Assembly (NCBI GenBank): GCA_963704615.1
Contig: OY969923.1
Span: forward strand, 992,001-1,056,000
Origin: Bog-756 sp963704615
Lineage (GTDB): Bacteria > Actinomycetota > Acidimicrobiia > Acidimicrobiales > RAAP-2
Direction of reading: 5' to 3'
DNA length: 64,000 bases
Shown here: one piece after another, positions 24,902-33,280 of the stretch
Layout: each line of letters starts with the position of its first letter
Position numbering within the stretch: position 1 is the stretch's first letter
The notes under the pieces: generated by a model
Database searches by the model: none
What the model was told of the DNA's origin: nothing
Seen by the model: the letters and a program-made list of their open reading frames with translations, nothing else
Made by a program: the position numbers and the translations under genes

Positions 24902-26053
24902 ATGGACTCGCCCACGTTCGCCCTGACCGACACCCACAAGCAATTCCGGGACAGCCTCCGCAAGTTTGCCGACGACCGCATCGCCCCGAACGCGGCCGAA
25001 GCCGATCGCGACGCCGCCTTTCCTCGCAAGTCCTTCGACGCCTGCGTGGAGCTCGAGCTGCCCTCACTCGGCATTCCCGCCGGTTATGGCGGTGCGGGCG
25101 CCGACATGGTGATCCAGGCGATCATGGCCGAGGAGCTGGCTCGGGTGTGTGCGTCGACATCGTTGACCATCATGATCTCCAAGCTCAGCATGTTGCCGGT
25201 GATGAACTGGGGTTCCGAGGAGCTCAAGCGCACCTATCTCCCCCGGGTGGCGTCCGGGGAGTGGCAAGGCAGCTACTGCCTGTCGGAGGCGGACGCCGGT
25301 AGCGATGTCGCCGCCATGAGGTCCCGGGCGGTGCGGGACGGTGACCACTACGTCCTCACCGGGGCCAAGCACTGGATCACCAATGCCGGCATCTCGGACA
25401 TCTACACGATCTTTGCCGTCACCGACCCGGGGGCCGGCCGGCGGGGCATCAGCTGCTTCGTCGTCGAGGCGGACTGGGGTGTCGTGGTCGCTCGGCACGA
25501 GGACAAGATGGGGTTGCGGGGGAGCCCGACCGCGGCGATCACCTTCGACGGGCTCCGGGTTCCGGCGGCCAACCGGGTGGGTGAGGAGGGGGCGGGATTC
25601 ACCATCGCCCTGCACACCCTGGACAGGAGCAGGCCCACCATCGGTGCTCAAGCGGTGGGGATCGCTCAGGGTGCCATCGACTTCGCCGCCGGCTACATGC
25701 GGGAGCGTCATGCCTTTGGCAAGCCGATCGCCGATCAGCAAGGACTGCGATTCATGCTCGCCGACATGGCCATGCGTAACGAGGCGGCCAGGACCCTCAT
25801 CTACCGCGCCTGCTCGGTTGTCGATGCCGGCGATCCGGACGGGGAACTCACCATGGTGTCGGCCATGGCCAAGTGCATTGCCTCGGACACCGCCATGTCG
25901 GTGACCACCGATGCCGTCCAGCTGCTGGGCGGCTACGGGTACACCAAGGACTTCCCGGTTGAGCGGTTCATGCGGGACGCCAAAATCACCCAGATCTACG
26001 AGGGCACCAACCAGATCCTGCGGTTGGTCGTGGCCAAGCGGCTCCTGGGCTGA
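24902..26053 (+). CDS. Acyl-CoA dehydrogenase
   Basis: FAD enzyme that introduces the alpha-beta double bond in fatty acyl-CoA or related thioesters. It has 383 residues in the standard three-domain layout: helical N-domain, YCLSEADAGSDVAAMRSRA and HYVLTGAKHWITNAG in the beta domain, then RHAFGKPIADQQGLRFMLADMA and VQLLGGYGYTKDFPVERFMRDAKITQIYEGTNQI, where the E of YEGTNQI is the catalytic-base position of short-chain enzymes. ATG 24902 is preferred; GTG 24896 is also in frame. The substrate cannot be told; the following lipid and steroid genes suggest a degradative role. Confidence 0.92.
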   Translation: MDSPTFALTDTHKQFRDSLRKFADDRIAPNAAEADRDAAFPRKSFDACVELELPSLGIPAGYGGAGADMVIQAIMAEELARVCASTSLTIMISKLSMLPVMNWGSEELKRTYLPRVASGEWQGSYCLSEADAGSDVAAMRSRAVRDGDHYVLTGAKHWITNAGISDIYTIFAVTDPGAGRRGISCFVVEADWGVVVARHEDKMGLRGSPTAAITFDGLRVPAANRVGEEGAGFTIALHTLDRSRPTIGAQAVGIAQGAIDFAAGYMRERHAFGKPIADQQGLRFMLADMAMRNEAARTLIYRACSVVDAGDPDGELTMVSAMAKCIASDTAMSVTTDAVQLLGGYGYTKDFPVERFMRDAKITQIYEGTNQILRLVVAKRLLG

Positions 26054-26069
26054 CCGCAGTCGCGGTCGC

Positions 26070-27353
26070 TCACCTCGGTGGATGCGGGGGAAGCCCCGTC
26101 GGGATCACCTGGTCAGGCCGGTACCGCGGCCGGGGTGCGGGGGTGGCGGCCATCTGCTCGGCCCGGTGGCGGGTCGCCCACCCCGGACCCCTCACCACGT
26201 AGGAGAGCCTCTCGCCCCAACTGGTCGATCGGGCGACATCGCGCATCATCTCGATGTACTCGTGCGAGGCGATCCGGCCCACGTTGAAGCTGTTGATGTT
26301 GGTGGTCAGCCCGTAGTCGGGATGTTGACCCTCGGGCTCGAAGGTCCCGAAGAGCCGGTCCCACACGATGAGGATGCTGCCGTGGTTGCGATCGAGGTAC
26401 TGCCGATTCGAGCCATGGTGGACGCGGTGGTGGGAGGGCGTGTTGAGAACCACCTCGGGAGCACCCAGTTTGTCGATGGTCTCGGTGTGGATCCAGAACT
26501 GGTAGAGCAGGTTGACGCCGCGGGCGGTCATGATCAGTTCCGGGGCCACACCCAGCAGGCACAGCGTCCCGTAGGGCAGCGAGGTCCCGAGCGCGTCGGC
26601 CACCGGCTGACGCAGTGCCGTGGACAGGTTGTAGCGCTCGCTGGAGTGGTGCACCACATGGAGAGCCCACATGTAGCGGCTTTCGTGCATGAAACGATGG
26701 TTCCAGTAGTAGATGAAGTCCCATCCGGCAACGGCCAGGGCCAGGGCCGCCGGGCCGGTCCCCAGGGCCGGGAGAATCCGGTGCCGCCACATCCGCTCCG
26801 GAGAGGTGAGTGAGGCCCATGCCGTGGTCACTGATACTCCGCCGGCCACCACCGCGGCAACGCCGCCGACCGAGGCGATCTGACGGGCCCGTCGGGCCCG
26901 TCGGGCCTCGCCCGCGCCGGAGAACCGACCCCCCTCGATGTCGGGCTCGCTCCCATTGTGGTTCGCCCCGGGCCACCGGGAATCCTCGCCGAACGGGCCG
27001 TCGACGGCCTCCGAGGGATTGGTCCGTGTTCCCCGGCGGGCGACGAGGTCGGCCGCGGTGGTGACGGCCGCGGCACCGAGGGCGGTGGCCACCAGGGCCT
27101 TCCCGAAGCGGCCACGGCCCGGGGTGAGGGGACCGAGGAGCCGGGGGACCACCACCGGGGCCGCCAGGCTGCCCACCCCCATGGCCAGGCTGGCCACGGT
27201 GTCTCGCCGCTCATAGTCGCCGGCCGACGGCCCCTGCCGGGCCTCCCGACGGTGGAGCCACAGGTACTCGACGGCCATGCCGGCGAAGTAAAAAGGAACG
27301 GCGACCACCGTGAGATCGGGGGGATCACGGCGACGCTCAGCCATCGTGGCCAT
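26070..27353 (-). CDS. Fatty acid hydroxylase / sterol desaturase family protein
   Basis: Membrane di-iron enzyme family. From ATG 27353 (427 residues) the histidine clusters are HRFMH (in YYWNHRFMHESRYMW), HVVHHS shortly after, and HHRVHHGSNRQYLDRNHG, the eight-His pattern that binds two irons. Hydrophobic spans flank them. An N-terminal region of about 170 residues, with two membrane stretches and a charged linker (GEARRARRARQ), is longer than in minimal family members. ATG 27344 is another possible start. It faces the acyl-CoA dehydrogenase gene (17-base gap between stops). Substrate unknown; a steroid or fatty acyl lipid is likely. Confidence 0.85.
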   Translation of the reverse strand: MATMAERRRDPPDLTVVAVPFYFAGMAVEYLWLHRREARQGPSAGDYERRDTVASLAMGVGSLAAPVVVPRLLGPLTPGRGRFGKALVATALGAAAVTTAADLVARRGTRTNPSEAVDGPFGEDSRWPGANHNGSEPDIEGGRFSGAGEARRARRARQIASVGGVAAVVAGGVSVTTAWASLTSPERMWRHRILPALGTGPAALALAVAGWDFIYYWNHRFMHESRYMWALHVVHHSSERYNLSTALRQPVADALGTSLPYGTLCLLGVAPELIMTARGVNLLYQFWIHTETIDKLGAPEVVLNTPSHHRVHHGSNRQYLDRNHGSILIVWDRLFGTFEPEGQHPDYGLTTNINSFNVGRIASHEYIEMMRDVARSTSWGERLSYVVRGPGWATRHRAEQMAATPAPRPRYRPDQVIPTGLPPHPPR

Positions 27354-27455
27354 TGTGGCGCTTGCCGGCCGAGACGTCGACCGGTATCGGTCGGGGACCA
27401 CCCGTTTCGGGACCGCTCGTACCGGAGCCGCCGGTCAGAAGGTGCACCCCACGCT

Positions 27456-28250
27456 CTACTGATCCGCCTTCTGCGATGCGACATAGGCGGCCATACCCGA
27501 CAGGAAACCCTCGATGTCGGCTGCCTTCCCCGACGCCAGATCGGCGAAATAACCGGGCACGTAGACCTGCAGAGCGTCCCGTTCCAGAGCGTCGAAGACC
27601 CCAGCGACCAGTTCGCTGACCGGCACCGGGTCGATCGCGGCGATCACCGGGTCGTTGTCGGGCAGGGAGAACAGCTCGGTGTCGACCAGCCCGGGGTAGA
27701 CGACGAGCACGTTGATGCCGGTCGGCCAGAGATCGACGGCCATCGACTCGCTGAAGACGGTGAGCGCCGCCTTCGAGGCGTCATAGGCGGATTCACCGGG
27801 TGAGCTGAGGGTGGCGGCCACCGAGGAGATGTTGATGATGCGGCCGCTGTCCCGTTCGAGCATGTGGGGCAGGAGGGCCAGGGTCAGCCGCACCGGGCTG
27901 AAGAAGTTGATGTTCATGACCGACTCGACGGTCGCCGGGTCCAGTCGGGTCACGTGGCGGCGCTTGGGGATGCCGGCGTTGTTGACCAGGATGTCGACCC
28001 CGCCGAGCTCCTCTACCGACTCGGCCGCGAGCCGGTCGACAGCAGCCGGGTCGGCGAGGTCGGCGACCCAACGGCGCGAATCGGGAGAGTGTTTGCGGCA
28101 GCGGGCCAGGACCTCGTCGAGCCTGTCGGCCCGACGGGCGCAGATGCCGACGATGGCGCCCCGCCGGGCGAATTCCTCGGCCAGCCCCGCTCCGATGCCT
28201 GATGATGCACCCGTCACCAGCACCCTCTTGCCGCTCACGTCGATGGCCAT
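27456..28250 (-). CDS. Short-chain dehydrogenase/reductase (SDR)
   Basis: Classical SDR of 264 residues. The cofactor site is VTGASSGIGAGLAEEF near residue 14, NNAG follows at about 95, the catalytic Ser is in INISSVAAT, and YDASK carries the Tyr and Lys. The R in ICARRADR after the second strand suggests NADPH preference. ATG 28250 is chosen over a codon 12 residues upstream because AAGGGGG lies just before it. It diverges from the thiolase gene across a KstR-like site, so it is probably part of the same regulon. Substrate unknown. Confidence 0.85.
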   Translation of the reverse strand: MAIDVSGKRVLVTGASSGIGAGLAEEFARRGAIVGICARRADRLDEVLARCRKHSPDSRRWVADLADPAAVDRLAAESVEELGGVDILVNNAGIPKRRHVTRLDPATVESVMNINFFSPVRLTLALLPHMLERDSGRIINISSVAATLSSPGESAYDASKAALTVFSESMAVDLWPTGINVLVVYPGLVDTELFSLPDNDPVIAAIDPVPVSELVAGVFDALERDALQVYVPGYFADLASGKAADIEGFLSGMAAYVASQKADQ

Positions 28251-28377
28251 GATCCCCCTTGGGCTCGGAACTTCTGTGCACCGCATGTTAGGCAGGCGTC
28301 GGAGGAGGCTTGGTCTTCGGGGGGGCCTGGTCGTCAGGGCGAGCAGGCCCGCTCACCGTTCTCCCGCCGGGAATCAC

Positions 28378-28391
28378 TAGAACCGGTTCTA
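28378..28391. promoter_or_regulatory. KstR-like operator (perfect palindrome)
   Basis: TAGAACCGGTTCTA is a perfect 14-base palindrome and matches the mycobacterial KstR operator pattern TNNAACNNGTTNNA at every fixed position. It lies between the divergent SDR and thiolase genes. TATACT, a good -10 element for the thiolase, overlaps its right end (28390-28395), so a bound repressor would block the promoter. Confidence 0.65.
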
Positions 28392-28494
28392 TACTTGCCA
28401 CAACGGTATCCGGGCCCATCTGTACCCGGTCCACGATGGCACTTCCCAGTCGACGCTCGAGACCCGAGCCCGAAACCTCCAAGGGGGACCTCCC

Positions 28495-29655
28495 ATGGCC
28501 CAGCCGGTCATTGTCGAAGCAGTGCGCACACCGATCGGCAAGCGCAATGGATGGATGGCCGGATTTCACGCGGCCGAGCTCCTGGGCAACGTCCAGGTCG
28601 AACTGGTCAAGCGGGCCGGGATCGACCCAGGAGACGTGGAGCAGATCGTCGGTGGGTGCGTGACCCAGGCCGGTGAGCAGGCTTCCAACGTGACCCGCAC
28701 GGCCTGGCTCAGCCAGGGCCTTCCCTACGAGGTGGCCGCCACCACGATCGATTGTCAATGTGGCTCGGCCCAGCAGGCCAACAACTTCGTGGCCAACCTG
28801 ATCAGCGCCGACGCCATCGGCACCGGGATCGCGTGCGGAGTGGAGGCGATGAGCCGGGTCGGACTTGGCGCCAACGCCTTCAACGGACCGGGCAAGTCGA
28901 GGCCCGCTGACTTTCCCTGGGACATGCCCGATCAATTCGGTGCGGCCGAAAGGATCGCCCAGAAGTACGGCATCACCCGCGAGGACGTCGACTGGCTCGG
29001 TTTCGAATCACAACGCAAGGCGGCGGTGGCTGTGGCCGAGGGACGGTTCGACCGCGAGATCGCCCCTCTCGAGGCTCCGGTGGTCGGGCCTGACGGCCCC
29101 ACCGGTGAGAAGACCTTGGTCACCAAGGACCAGGGCCCCCGGGAGACGACCCGGGATGGCCTCGCCGGGCTCAAGCCTGTCCTCCCCGACGGGATGCACA
29201 CCGCAGGCAACAGCTCGCAGATCTCCGACGGCGCCGCCGCCGTTCTGTGGATGTCCCAGGGTCGAGCCGGCGAGTTGGGACTCCGACCCCGGGCCCGCAT
29301 CGTGGCTCAGACACTGGTCGGTTCCGACCCCTACTACCACCTCGATGGCCCCATCGCCGCCACCAGCGACGTACTGCACAAGGCGGGCATGACCATGGCC
29401 GACATCGACATCTTCGAGGTCAACGAGGCGTTCGCCTCGGTCGTCATGTCGTGGGGCAAGGTCCACGAAGCCGATTGGGACAAGGTCAACGTCAACGGCG
29501 GTGCCATCGCTCTCGGACATCCGGTGGGCTCGACCGGTGCTCGGCTCATCACCACCGCACTGCACGAGCTGGAGCGATCGGACAAGAACCTGGCCCTCAT
29601 CTCCATGTGCTGCGGTGGCGGCCTGGCCACGGGCACCATCATCGAGAGGATCTGA
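28495..29655 (+). CDS. Acetyl-CoA acetyltransferase / steroid-type 3-ketoacyl-CoA thiolase
   Basis: Thiolase cleaving 3-ketoacyl-CoA. It has 386 residues; the nucleophilic cysteine is C89 in DCQCGSAQQA, the His is in NGGAIALGHPVGSTGAR and the second Cys is in SMCCGGGLATG. GNSSQISDGAAA is the usual substrate-loop region. The sequence style resembles FadA5-like steroid thiolases of mycobacteria, and the KstR-like site upstream supports steroid side-chain degradation, though substrate choice is inferred. Start ATG 28495; 169 bases separate it from the crotonase gene. Confidence 0.88.
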   Translation: MAQPVIVEAVRTPIGKRNGWMAGFHAAELLGNVQVELVKRAGIDPGDVEQIVGGCVTQAGEQASNVTRTAWLSQGLPYEVAATTIDCQCGSAQQANNFVANLISADAIGTGIACGVEAMSRVGLGANAFNGPGKSRPADFPWDMPDQFGAAERIAQKYGITREDVDWLGFESQRKAAVAVAEGRFDREIAPLEAPVVGPDGPTGEKTLVTKDQGPRETTRDGLAGLKPVLPDGMHTAGNSSQISDGAAAVLWMSQGRAGELGLRPRARIVAQTLVGSDPYYHLDGPIAATSDVLHKAGMTMADIDIFEVNEAFASVVMSWGKVHEADWDKVNVNGGAIALGHPVGSTGARLITTALHELERSDKNLALISMCCGGGLATGTIIERI

Positions 29656-29700
29656 CCCGGGCTCCCGGGCCCGCCCACGAGCGCCAGCGCCCTTCGAAAG

Positions 29701-29714
29701 TAGAATGTGTTCCA
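29701..29714. promoter_or_regulatory. KstR-like operator (one mismatch)
   Basis: TAGAATGTGTTCCA fits TNNAACNNGTTNNA except for T in place of C at position 6. It is 110 bases before the crotonase start, between it and the thiolase gene. Its first six bases, TAGAAT, could also serve as a -10 element. Confidence 0.5.
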
Positions 29715-29823
29715 ATTGGCTGGCTCGTCGGAGGTGTCCGGCGCCTCCCATCGTCGATCTGTGGCGCCAGCACGCGCCCGGGCAACCGGACGGCCACCGT
29801 CCGGCCCCATGGAAAGGAGCAGT

Positions 29824-30618
29824 GTGACCGGCACCGAGCATCTGACCTACGAGAGATTCGGCCCCACCGCGGTGGTGACCATGAACCGTCCCGAGGCCAA
29901 GAACAGCCTCTCGGGGCCGATGTTGGTGGGCATGGCCGACGCCTGGGTCGAGATCGATAGCAACGACGAGATCCGCTGCGCCATCCTCACCGGAGCGGGC
30001 GGCACCTTCTGCTCGGGGATGGACCTCAAGTCGATGTCCGGTCCGGGCAACGAGTCGGTGAAACAGCGCATGGCCGAGGATCCTGATCTCCATTGGAAGG
30101 CACTCCTCCGCCACTACTCCCTCAAGAAGCCACTGATCGCCGCGGTGGAGGGATGGGCGGTGGCCGGAGGCACCGAGATCCTCCAGGCCACCGACATCCG
30201 GGTGGCGGGCGAAGGAGCCAAGTTCGGGATTTTCGAGGCGCGGCGTGGGCTGTTCCCCCTGGGTGGGTCGACCGTACGCCTACGGCGCCAGATCCCCTTC
30301 ACGGTGGCCATGGATCTGCTCCTCACCGCCCGCGAGGTGTCGGCCACCGAAGCCAAGGAGATCGGCCTCATCGGCCGGGTGGTGCCCGACGGAACCGCCC
30401 TCGACGTCGCCCTGGAGATCGCCGAGATCATCGCGGCCAACGGTCCGCTCGCCGTCGAGGCAATCAAGGCGTCGGTGAAGGCGACCGAGGGTGTCCCCGA
30501 GGTGGACGCCCTCAAGATCGAGCTGGAGTTGGGTTGGCCGATCTTCGCCACCGAGGACGCCGCCGAGGGCCAGAAGGCCTTCGCCGAGAAGCGTCCGCCC
30601 AACTACAAGCGCCGGTGA
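29824..30618 (+). CDS. Enoyl-CoA hydratase/isomerase (crotonase family)
   Basis: Crotonase-fold enzyme of 264 residues, probably hydrating an enoyl-CoA. Marks are VVTMNRPEAKNSLSGPM, AILTGAGGTFCSGMDLKSM (first oxyanion strand) and AVEGWAVAGGTEILQATDIRV (second), with FGIFEARRGLFPLGGSTVRL, where the E and following residues hold the catalytic site. GTG 29824 is preceded by GGAAAGGAG. It overlaps the thioesterase gene by 4 bases (GTGA), so the two are an operon, probably under the KstR-like site at 29701. Confidence 0.88.
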   Translation: MTGTEHLTYERFGPTAVVTMNRPEAKNSLSGPMLVGMADAWVEIDSNDEIRCAILTGAGGTFCSGMDLKSMSGPGNESVKQRMAEDPDLHWKALLRHYSLKKPLIAAVEGWAVAGGTEILQATDIRVAGEGAKFGIFEARRGLFPLGGSTVRLRRQIPFTVAMDLLLTAREVSATEAKEIGLIGRVVPDGTALDVALEIAEIIAANGPLAVEAIKASVKATEGVPEVDALKIELELGWPIFATEDAAEGQKAFAEKRPPNYKRR

Positions 30619-31379
30619 GCGACCGCAACGGCCCGGATCAAACCCCGGAAGAGCCCCGTCGCCGTCTGGCCTCGGCACTGCGCCCGCTGATCACCATGAC
30701 GGTGGCGAGCGCGCTCGATGACGCAGTCCTGACCGAAGCGGCCGAGGAGATCGAGGCGGTCACCGCAAGGTTGGAGCGTCAGGCACTGCCGGGCAAGCAT
30801 CTGCGCCGGCCCCCTGACATGAGACATCCACCTCAGGAGTTCTTCCCGAGCAGTCCCATCACCGGGATGCTCAACCCGATCGCGCCTCCGGTCCGGATCT
30901 GGGCGGTCGACGGACCTGAGGGGGGGTACCGGGAGATCCGGGGCGAGGCATATTTCGACTATCCCTTCGAAGGCCCGCCCACCTGCGTCCACGGTGGCGT
31001 GATCGCCGAGACCTTCGACGAGGTGCTCGGCGCCGCCAACATGGTCGCCGACAACGCGGCCATGACCGGGACCCTCACCATTCGCTATCGCAAGCCGACA
31101 CCTCTGCGGACCGACCTGCGCATCGAGGCCCGCTGTCTCAGCCGTGGCGGGCGCAAGGTGCACACCTGGGGAGGGATCTTCCACGACGATACGCTGACGG
31201 CCGAAGCCGAGGGGGTCTTCATCGTGGTCGGGCCGAACCGACTGGTCGCCATCGCCGAGGCCAACCCCAACAGCGCCGACCCGGCCATGCTGGCAGCGAT
31301 GCGCAAGGAAGCGGCTGCGGTGGCGACCAGCATGGAGGGGAGATCGACCGAGGACGCGGGCGACCTCACCCCCTCGTGA
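30615..31379 (+). CDS. Hotdog-fold thioesterase (PaaI-like)
   Basis: A 254-residue protein whose C-terminal half is a hotdog thioesterase domain: GEAYFDYPFEGPPTCVHGGVIAETFDEVLGAAN contains the HGG motif and the downstream acidic residue, followed by MTGTLTIRYRKPTPLRTDLRIEARCLSRGGRKVHTWG. The N-terminal 100 residues are helical and polar, with PLITMTVASALDDAVLTEAAEEI. It would hydrolyse acyl-CoA intermediates and perhaps release CoA during lipid or steroid breakdown. GTG 30615 overlaps the crotonase stop. Confidence 0.82.
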   Translation: MSDRNGPDQTPEEPRRRLASALRPLITMTVASALDDAVLTEAAEEIEAVTARLERQALPGKHLRRPPDMRHPPQEFFPSSPITGMLNPIAPPVRIWAVDGPEGGYREIRGEAYFDYPFEGPPTCVHGGVIAETFDEVLGAANMVADNAAMTGTLTIRYRKPTPLRTDLRIEARCLSRGGRKVHTWGGIFHDDTLTAEAEGVFIVVGPNRLVAIAEANPNSADPAMLAAMRKEAAAVATSMEGRSTEDAGDLTPS

Positions 31380-31419
31380 GGACCGTTCCCTCTTCTCCCT
31401 CTTCGCGGGGTGACCGCGC

Positions 31420-32973
31420 TCAGATCTTCTGGCGGCCCTCCCAGTAGGGGTCGCGCAGCTTGCGCTTGTAGAGCTTTCCGTTGGGGTCCCGCGGCATGGC
31501 GTCGGTGAAGTCGATCGACTTGGGCGTCTTGAACTTGGCCAAACGGGTCGCGCAGTACTCGAGGATCTCCTCGGCCAACTCGGGACTGCTCTTCACCCCC
31601 TCCGCCGGCTCGATGACCGCCTTGATCTCTTCACCCCAGTCCTCGTGGGGGATGCCGAAGACGGCGGCGTCACCGACCTTGGGGAAGCCGAGGAGCACGT
31701 TCTCGATCTCGGCCGGATAGATGTTCGCTCCACCGGAGATGATCATGTCGATCTTCCGATCACGGAGGAACAGGTAGCCGTCCTCGTCGATCAGTCCCAC
31801 ATCGCCCACGGTGAAGAACTTTCCGATGCGGTTCGAGTCCGTCTTCTTCTTGTCCTTGTGGTACGCGAAATCTCCCGTCTGCATGGACATGTAGACGGTG
31901 CCGATGACGTTGGGCTCCTCGATGCGCTTGCCCTCGTCGTCGAAGACGGCGATCTCCGAGATCGGCCAGGCTTTGCCGACGGTTCCCGGTTTTTTCAGCC
32001 ACTCCTCGGCGGTCACCAGGGTCCCGCCTCCCTCGGACGCCGCGTAGTACTCGTCGATGGCGTTCCCCCACCATTCGATCATCTTGTACTTCACGTCGAC
32101 CGGACAGGGGGCGGCGGCATGGATCATGTGCTGCAGGGAGGACATGTCGTACTTCCTCCGGGTCTCCTCGGGCAGGGCCAGGAGCCGGTGGAACTGGGTG
32201 GGAACCATGTGGGAATTGGTCACCTCGTACTTCTCGATGAGCCGGAGCATCTCCTCGGGGACCCACTTGTCCATCACCACCACTGTGTGCAGCAGGTGGA
32301 TGGAGGCACCCGAATAGCGGAGCACCGCCGTGTGGTAGAGCGGCGAGCCCACGATGTGGACGTGGTCCTCGTCCGGGGAGATGCCGAAGAGGAACAGAAT
32401 CCCCGACAACCCGATGGCGGCCTCCTCGGGGGTGGCTCCGCTCAGTGGTCGGAACACCCCCTTGGGGTTGCCGGTGGTGCCCGACGTGTAGTTCATGACG
32501 TCCCCGATGGTGCGATCGACCGGATCGGTGGTGGGCTGCGAGTCGCGCATCTGGGCGTAGGAGCCGAAACCGGCGACCTCTCCCACGGCGTAGCAGCGAG
32601 AGGAGGGCAGCCCGGCCTCCGCTGTCGCGTCCCGAGCCACCTGGGCGAAGCGTTCATGAGCCACGAAGGCCTTGGCGTCGGAGTCCATCAGGATGTAGGC
32701 GACCTCGGGGCCGATCAGATGGTGGTTGATCGGTACCAGATACCACCCGGCCTGGAGGGCGGCCAGGTACAGCTCGAACGCCTCGACGCCGTTGGGGAGG
32801 AGGGTGGCAACCACGTCTCCCGGTTGAAGATCGAGACCGCCGCGCAGCCCATGAACCACCTGGTTGGTCCGCCCCAGCAGCTCACCGGCGCTGTACTCGG
32901 TGCCGTCAGGGCCGACCAGGGCCAGCTTGTCTGGCTTCTCGTGTGCCCGTGCCCAGAATCCGAAGTCGGCCAT
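31420..32973 (-). CDS. Acyl-CoA synthetase (AMP-binding, FadD-like)
   Basis: Adenylate-forming ligase that activates carboxylic acids to CoA thioesters. It has 517 residues: the P-loop-like motif NYTSGTTGNPKGVF, the A5 region DEYYAASEGGG (Y/E-x-x-E type), FFTVGDVGLIDEDGYLFLRDRKIDMIISGGANIYPAEIE (A7-A8), and the C-terminal catalytic lysine in PRDPNGKLYKRKLRDPYW. The family resemblance is to FadD proteins of mycobacterial lipid and steroid catabolism. ATG 32973. Upstream lies a KstR-like site shared with the divergent SDR gene. Confidence 0.92.
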   Translation of the reverse strand: MADFGFWARAHEKPDKLALVGPDGTEYSAGELLGRTNQVVHGLRGGLDLQPGDVVATLLPNGVEAFELYLAALQAGWYLVPINHHLIGPEVAYILMDSDAKAFVAHERFAQVARDATAEAGLPSSRCYAVGEVAGFGSYAQMRDSQPTTDPVDRTIGDVMNYTSGTTGNPKGVFRPLSGATPEEAAIGLSGILFLFGISPDEDHVHIVGSPLYHTAVLRYSGASIHLLHTVVVMDKWVPEEMLRLIEKYEVTNSHMVPTQFHRLLALPEETRRKYDMSSLQHMIHAAAPCPVDVKYKMIEWWGNAIDEYYAASEGGGTLVTAEEWLKKPGTVGKAWPISEIAVFDDEGKRIEEPNVIGTVYMSMQTGDFAYHKDKKKTDSNRIGKFFTVGDVGLIDEDGYLFLRDRKIDMIISGGANIYPAEIENVLLGFPKVGDAAVFGIPHEDWGEEIKAVIEPAEGVKSSPELAEEILEYCATRLAKFKTPKSIDFTDAMPRDPNGKLYKRKLRDPYWEGRQKI

Positions 32974-33092
32974 GATGATCGTCTACCCCCTGCGCCGGTG
33001 CAGCGCTCGATTGCCGGATGGTGCGCGGTGGCTCCACCGGACGCAGGTCGGGAGCCCGTGGGGCCCGGGTGGCGCCGACCACGAAGGGACGC

Positions 33093-33106
33093 TAGAACAG
33101 GTTCTC
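33093..33106. promoter_or_regulatory. KstR-like operator (one mismatch)
   Basis: TAGAACAGGTTCTC matches TNNAACNNGTTNNA except for the last base. It lies 120 bases before the acyl-CoA ligase start (leftward) and 175 before the SDR (rightward), so it could control both. Confidence 0.55.
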
Positions 33107-33238
33107 GTACACGGTCAACCTATCGTGTGAGGGTCGCGGAGCGAGACGGGCCGGGCTGGGTTGTGGGGCGCGTTTGCCACCGGATCCGGTGAGTCCGACG
33201 GCCGGGCCCGGCGAGTTCGATGGTGAAATCCGACGAAA

Positions 33239-33258
33239 TTATCGGTTGGGCCCGATAA
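33239..33258. promoter_or_regulatory. Palindromic site TTATCGG-N6-CCGATAA
   Basis: A perfect 7-base inverted repeat around a 6-base centre, 22 bases before the SDR start codon. It is unrelated in sequence to the KstR-like boxes and could be an operator for another regulator or a hairpin in the leader. Confidence 0.4.
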
Positions 33259-33280
33259 AGAGAGGCAATTCTCAAGAACA

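Larger units (their letters stand above)
32974..33280. other. Divergent control region between acyl-CoA ligase and SDR
   Basis: No gene is seen. The region holds a KstR-like 14-mer at 33093-33106 and a separate palindrome at 33239-33258. The last 60 bases before the SDR start are AT-richer than their surroundings. Confidence 0.5.

Noticed and set aside
31645..33192. 515-codon rightward frame opposite the acyl-CoA ligase
   Set aside because: The opposite strand encodes a complete adenylate-forming enzyme with all core motifs; this frame is its shadow.
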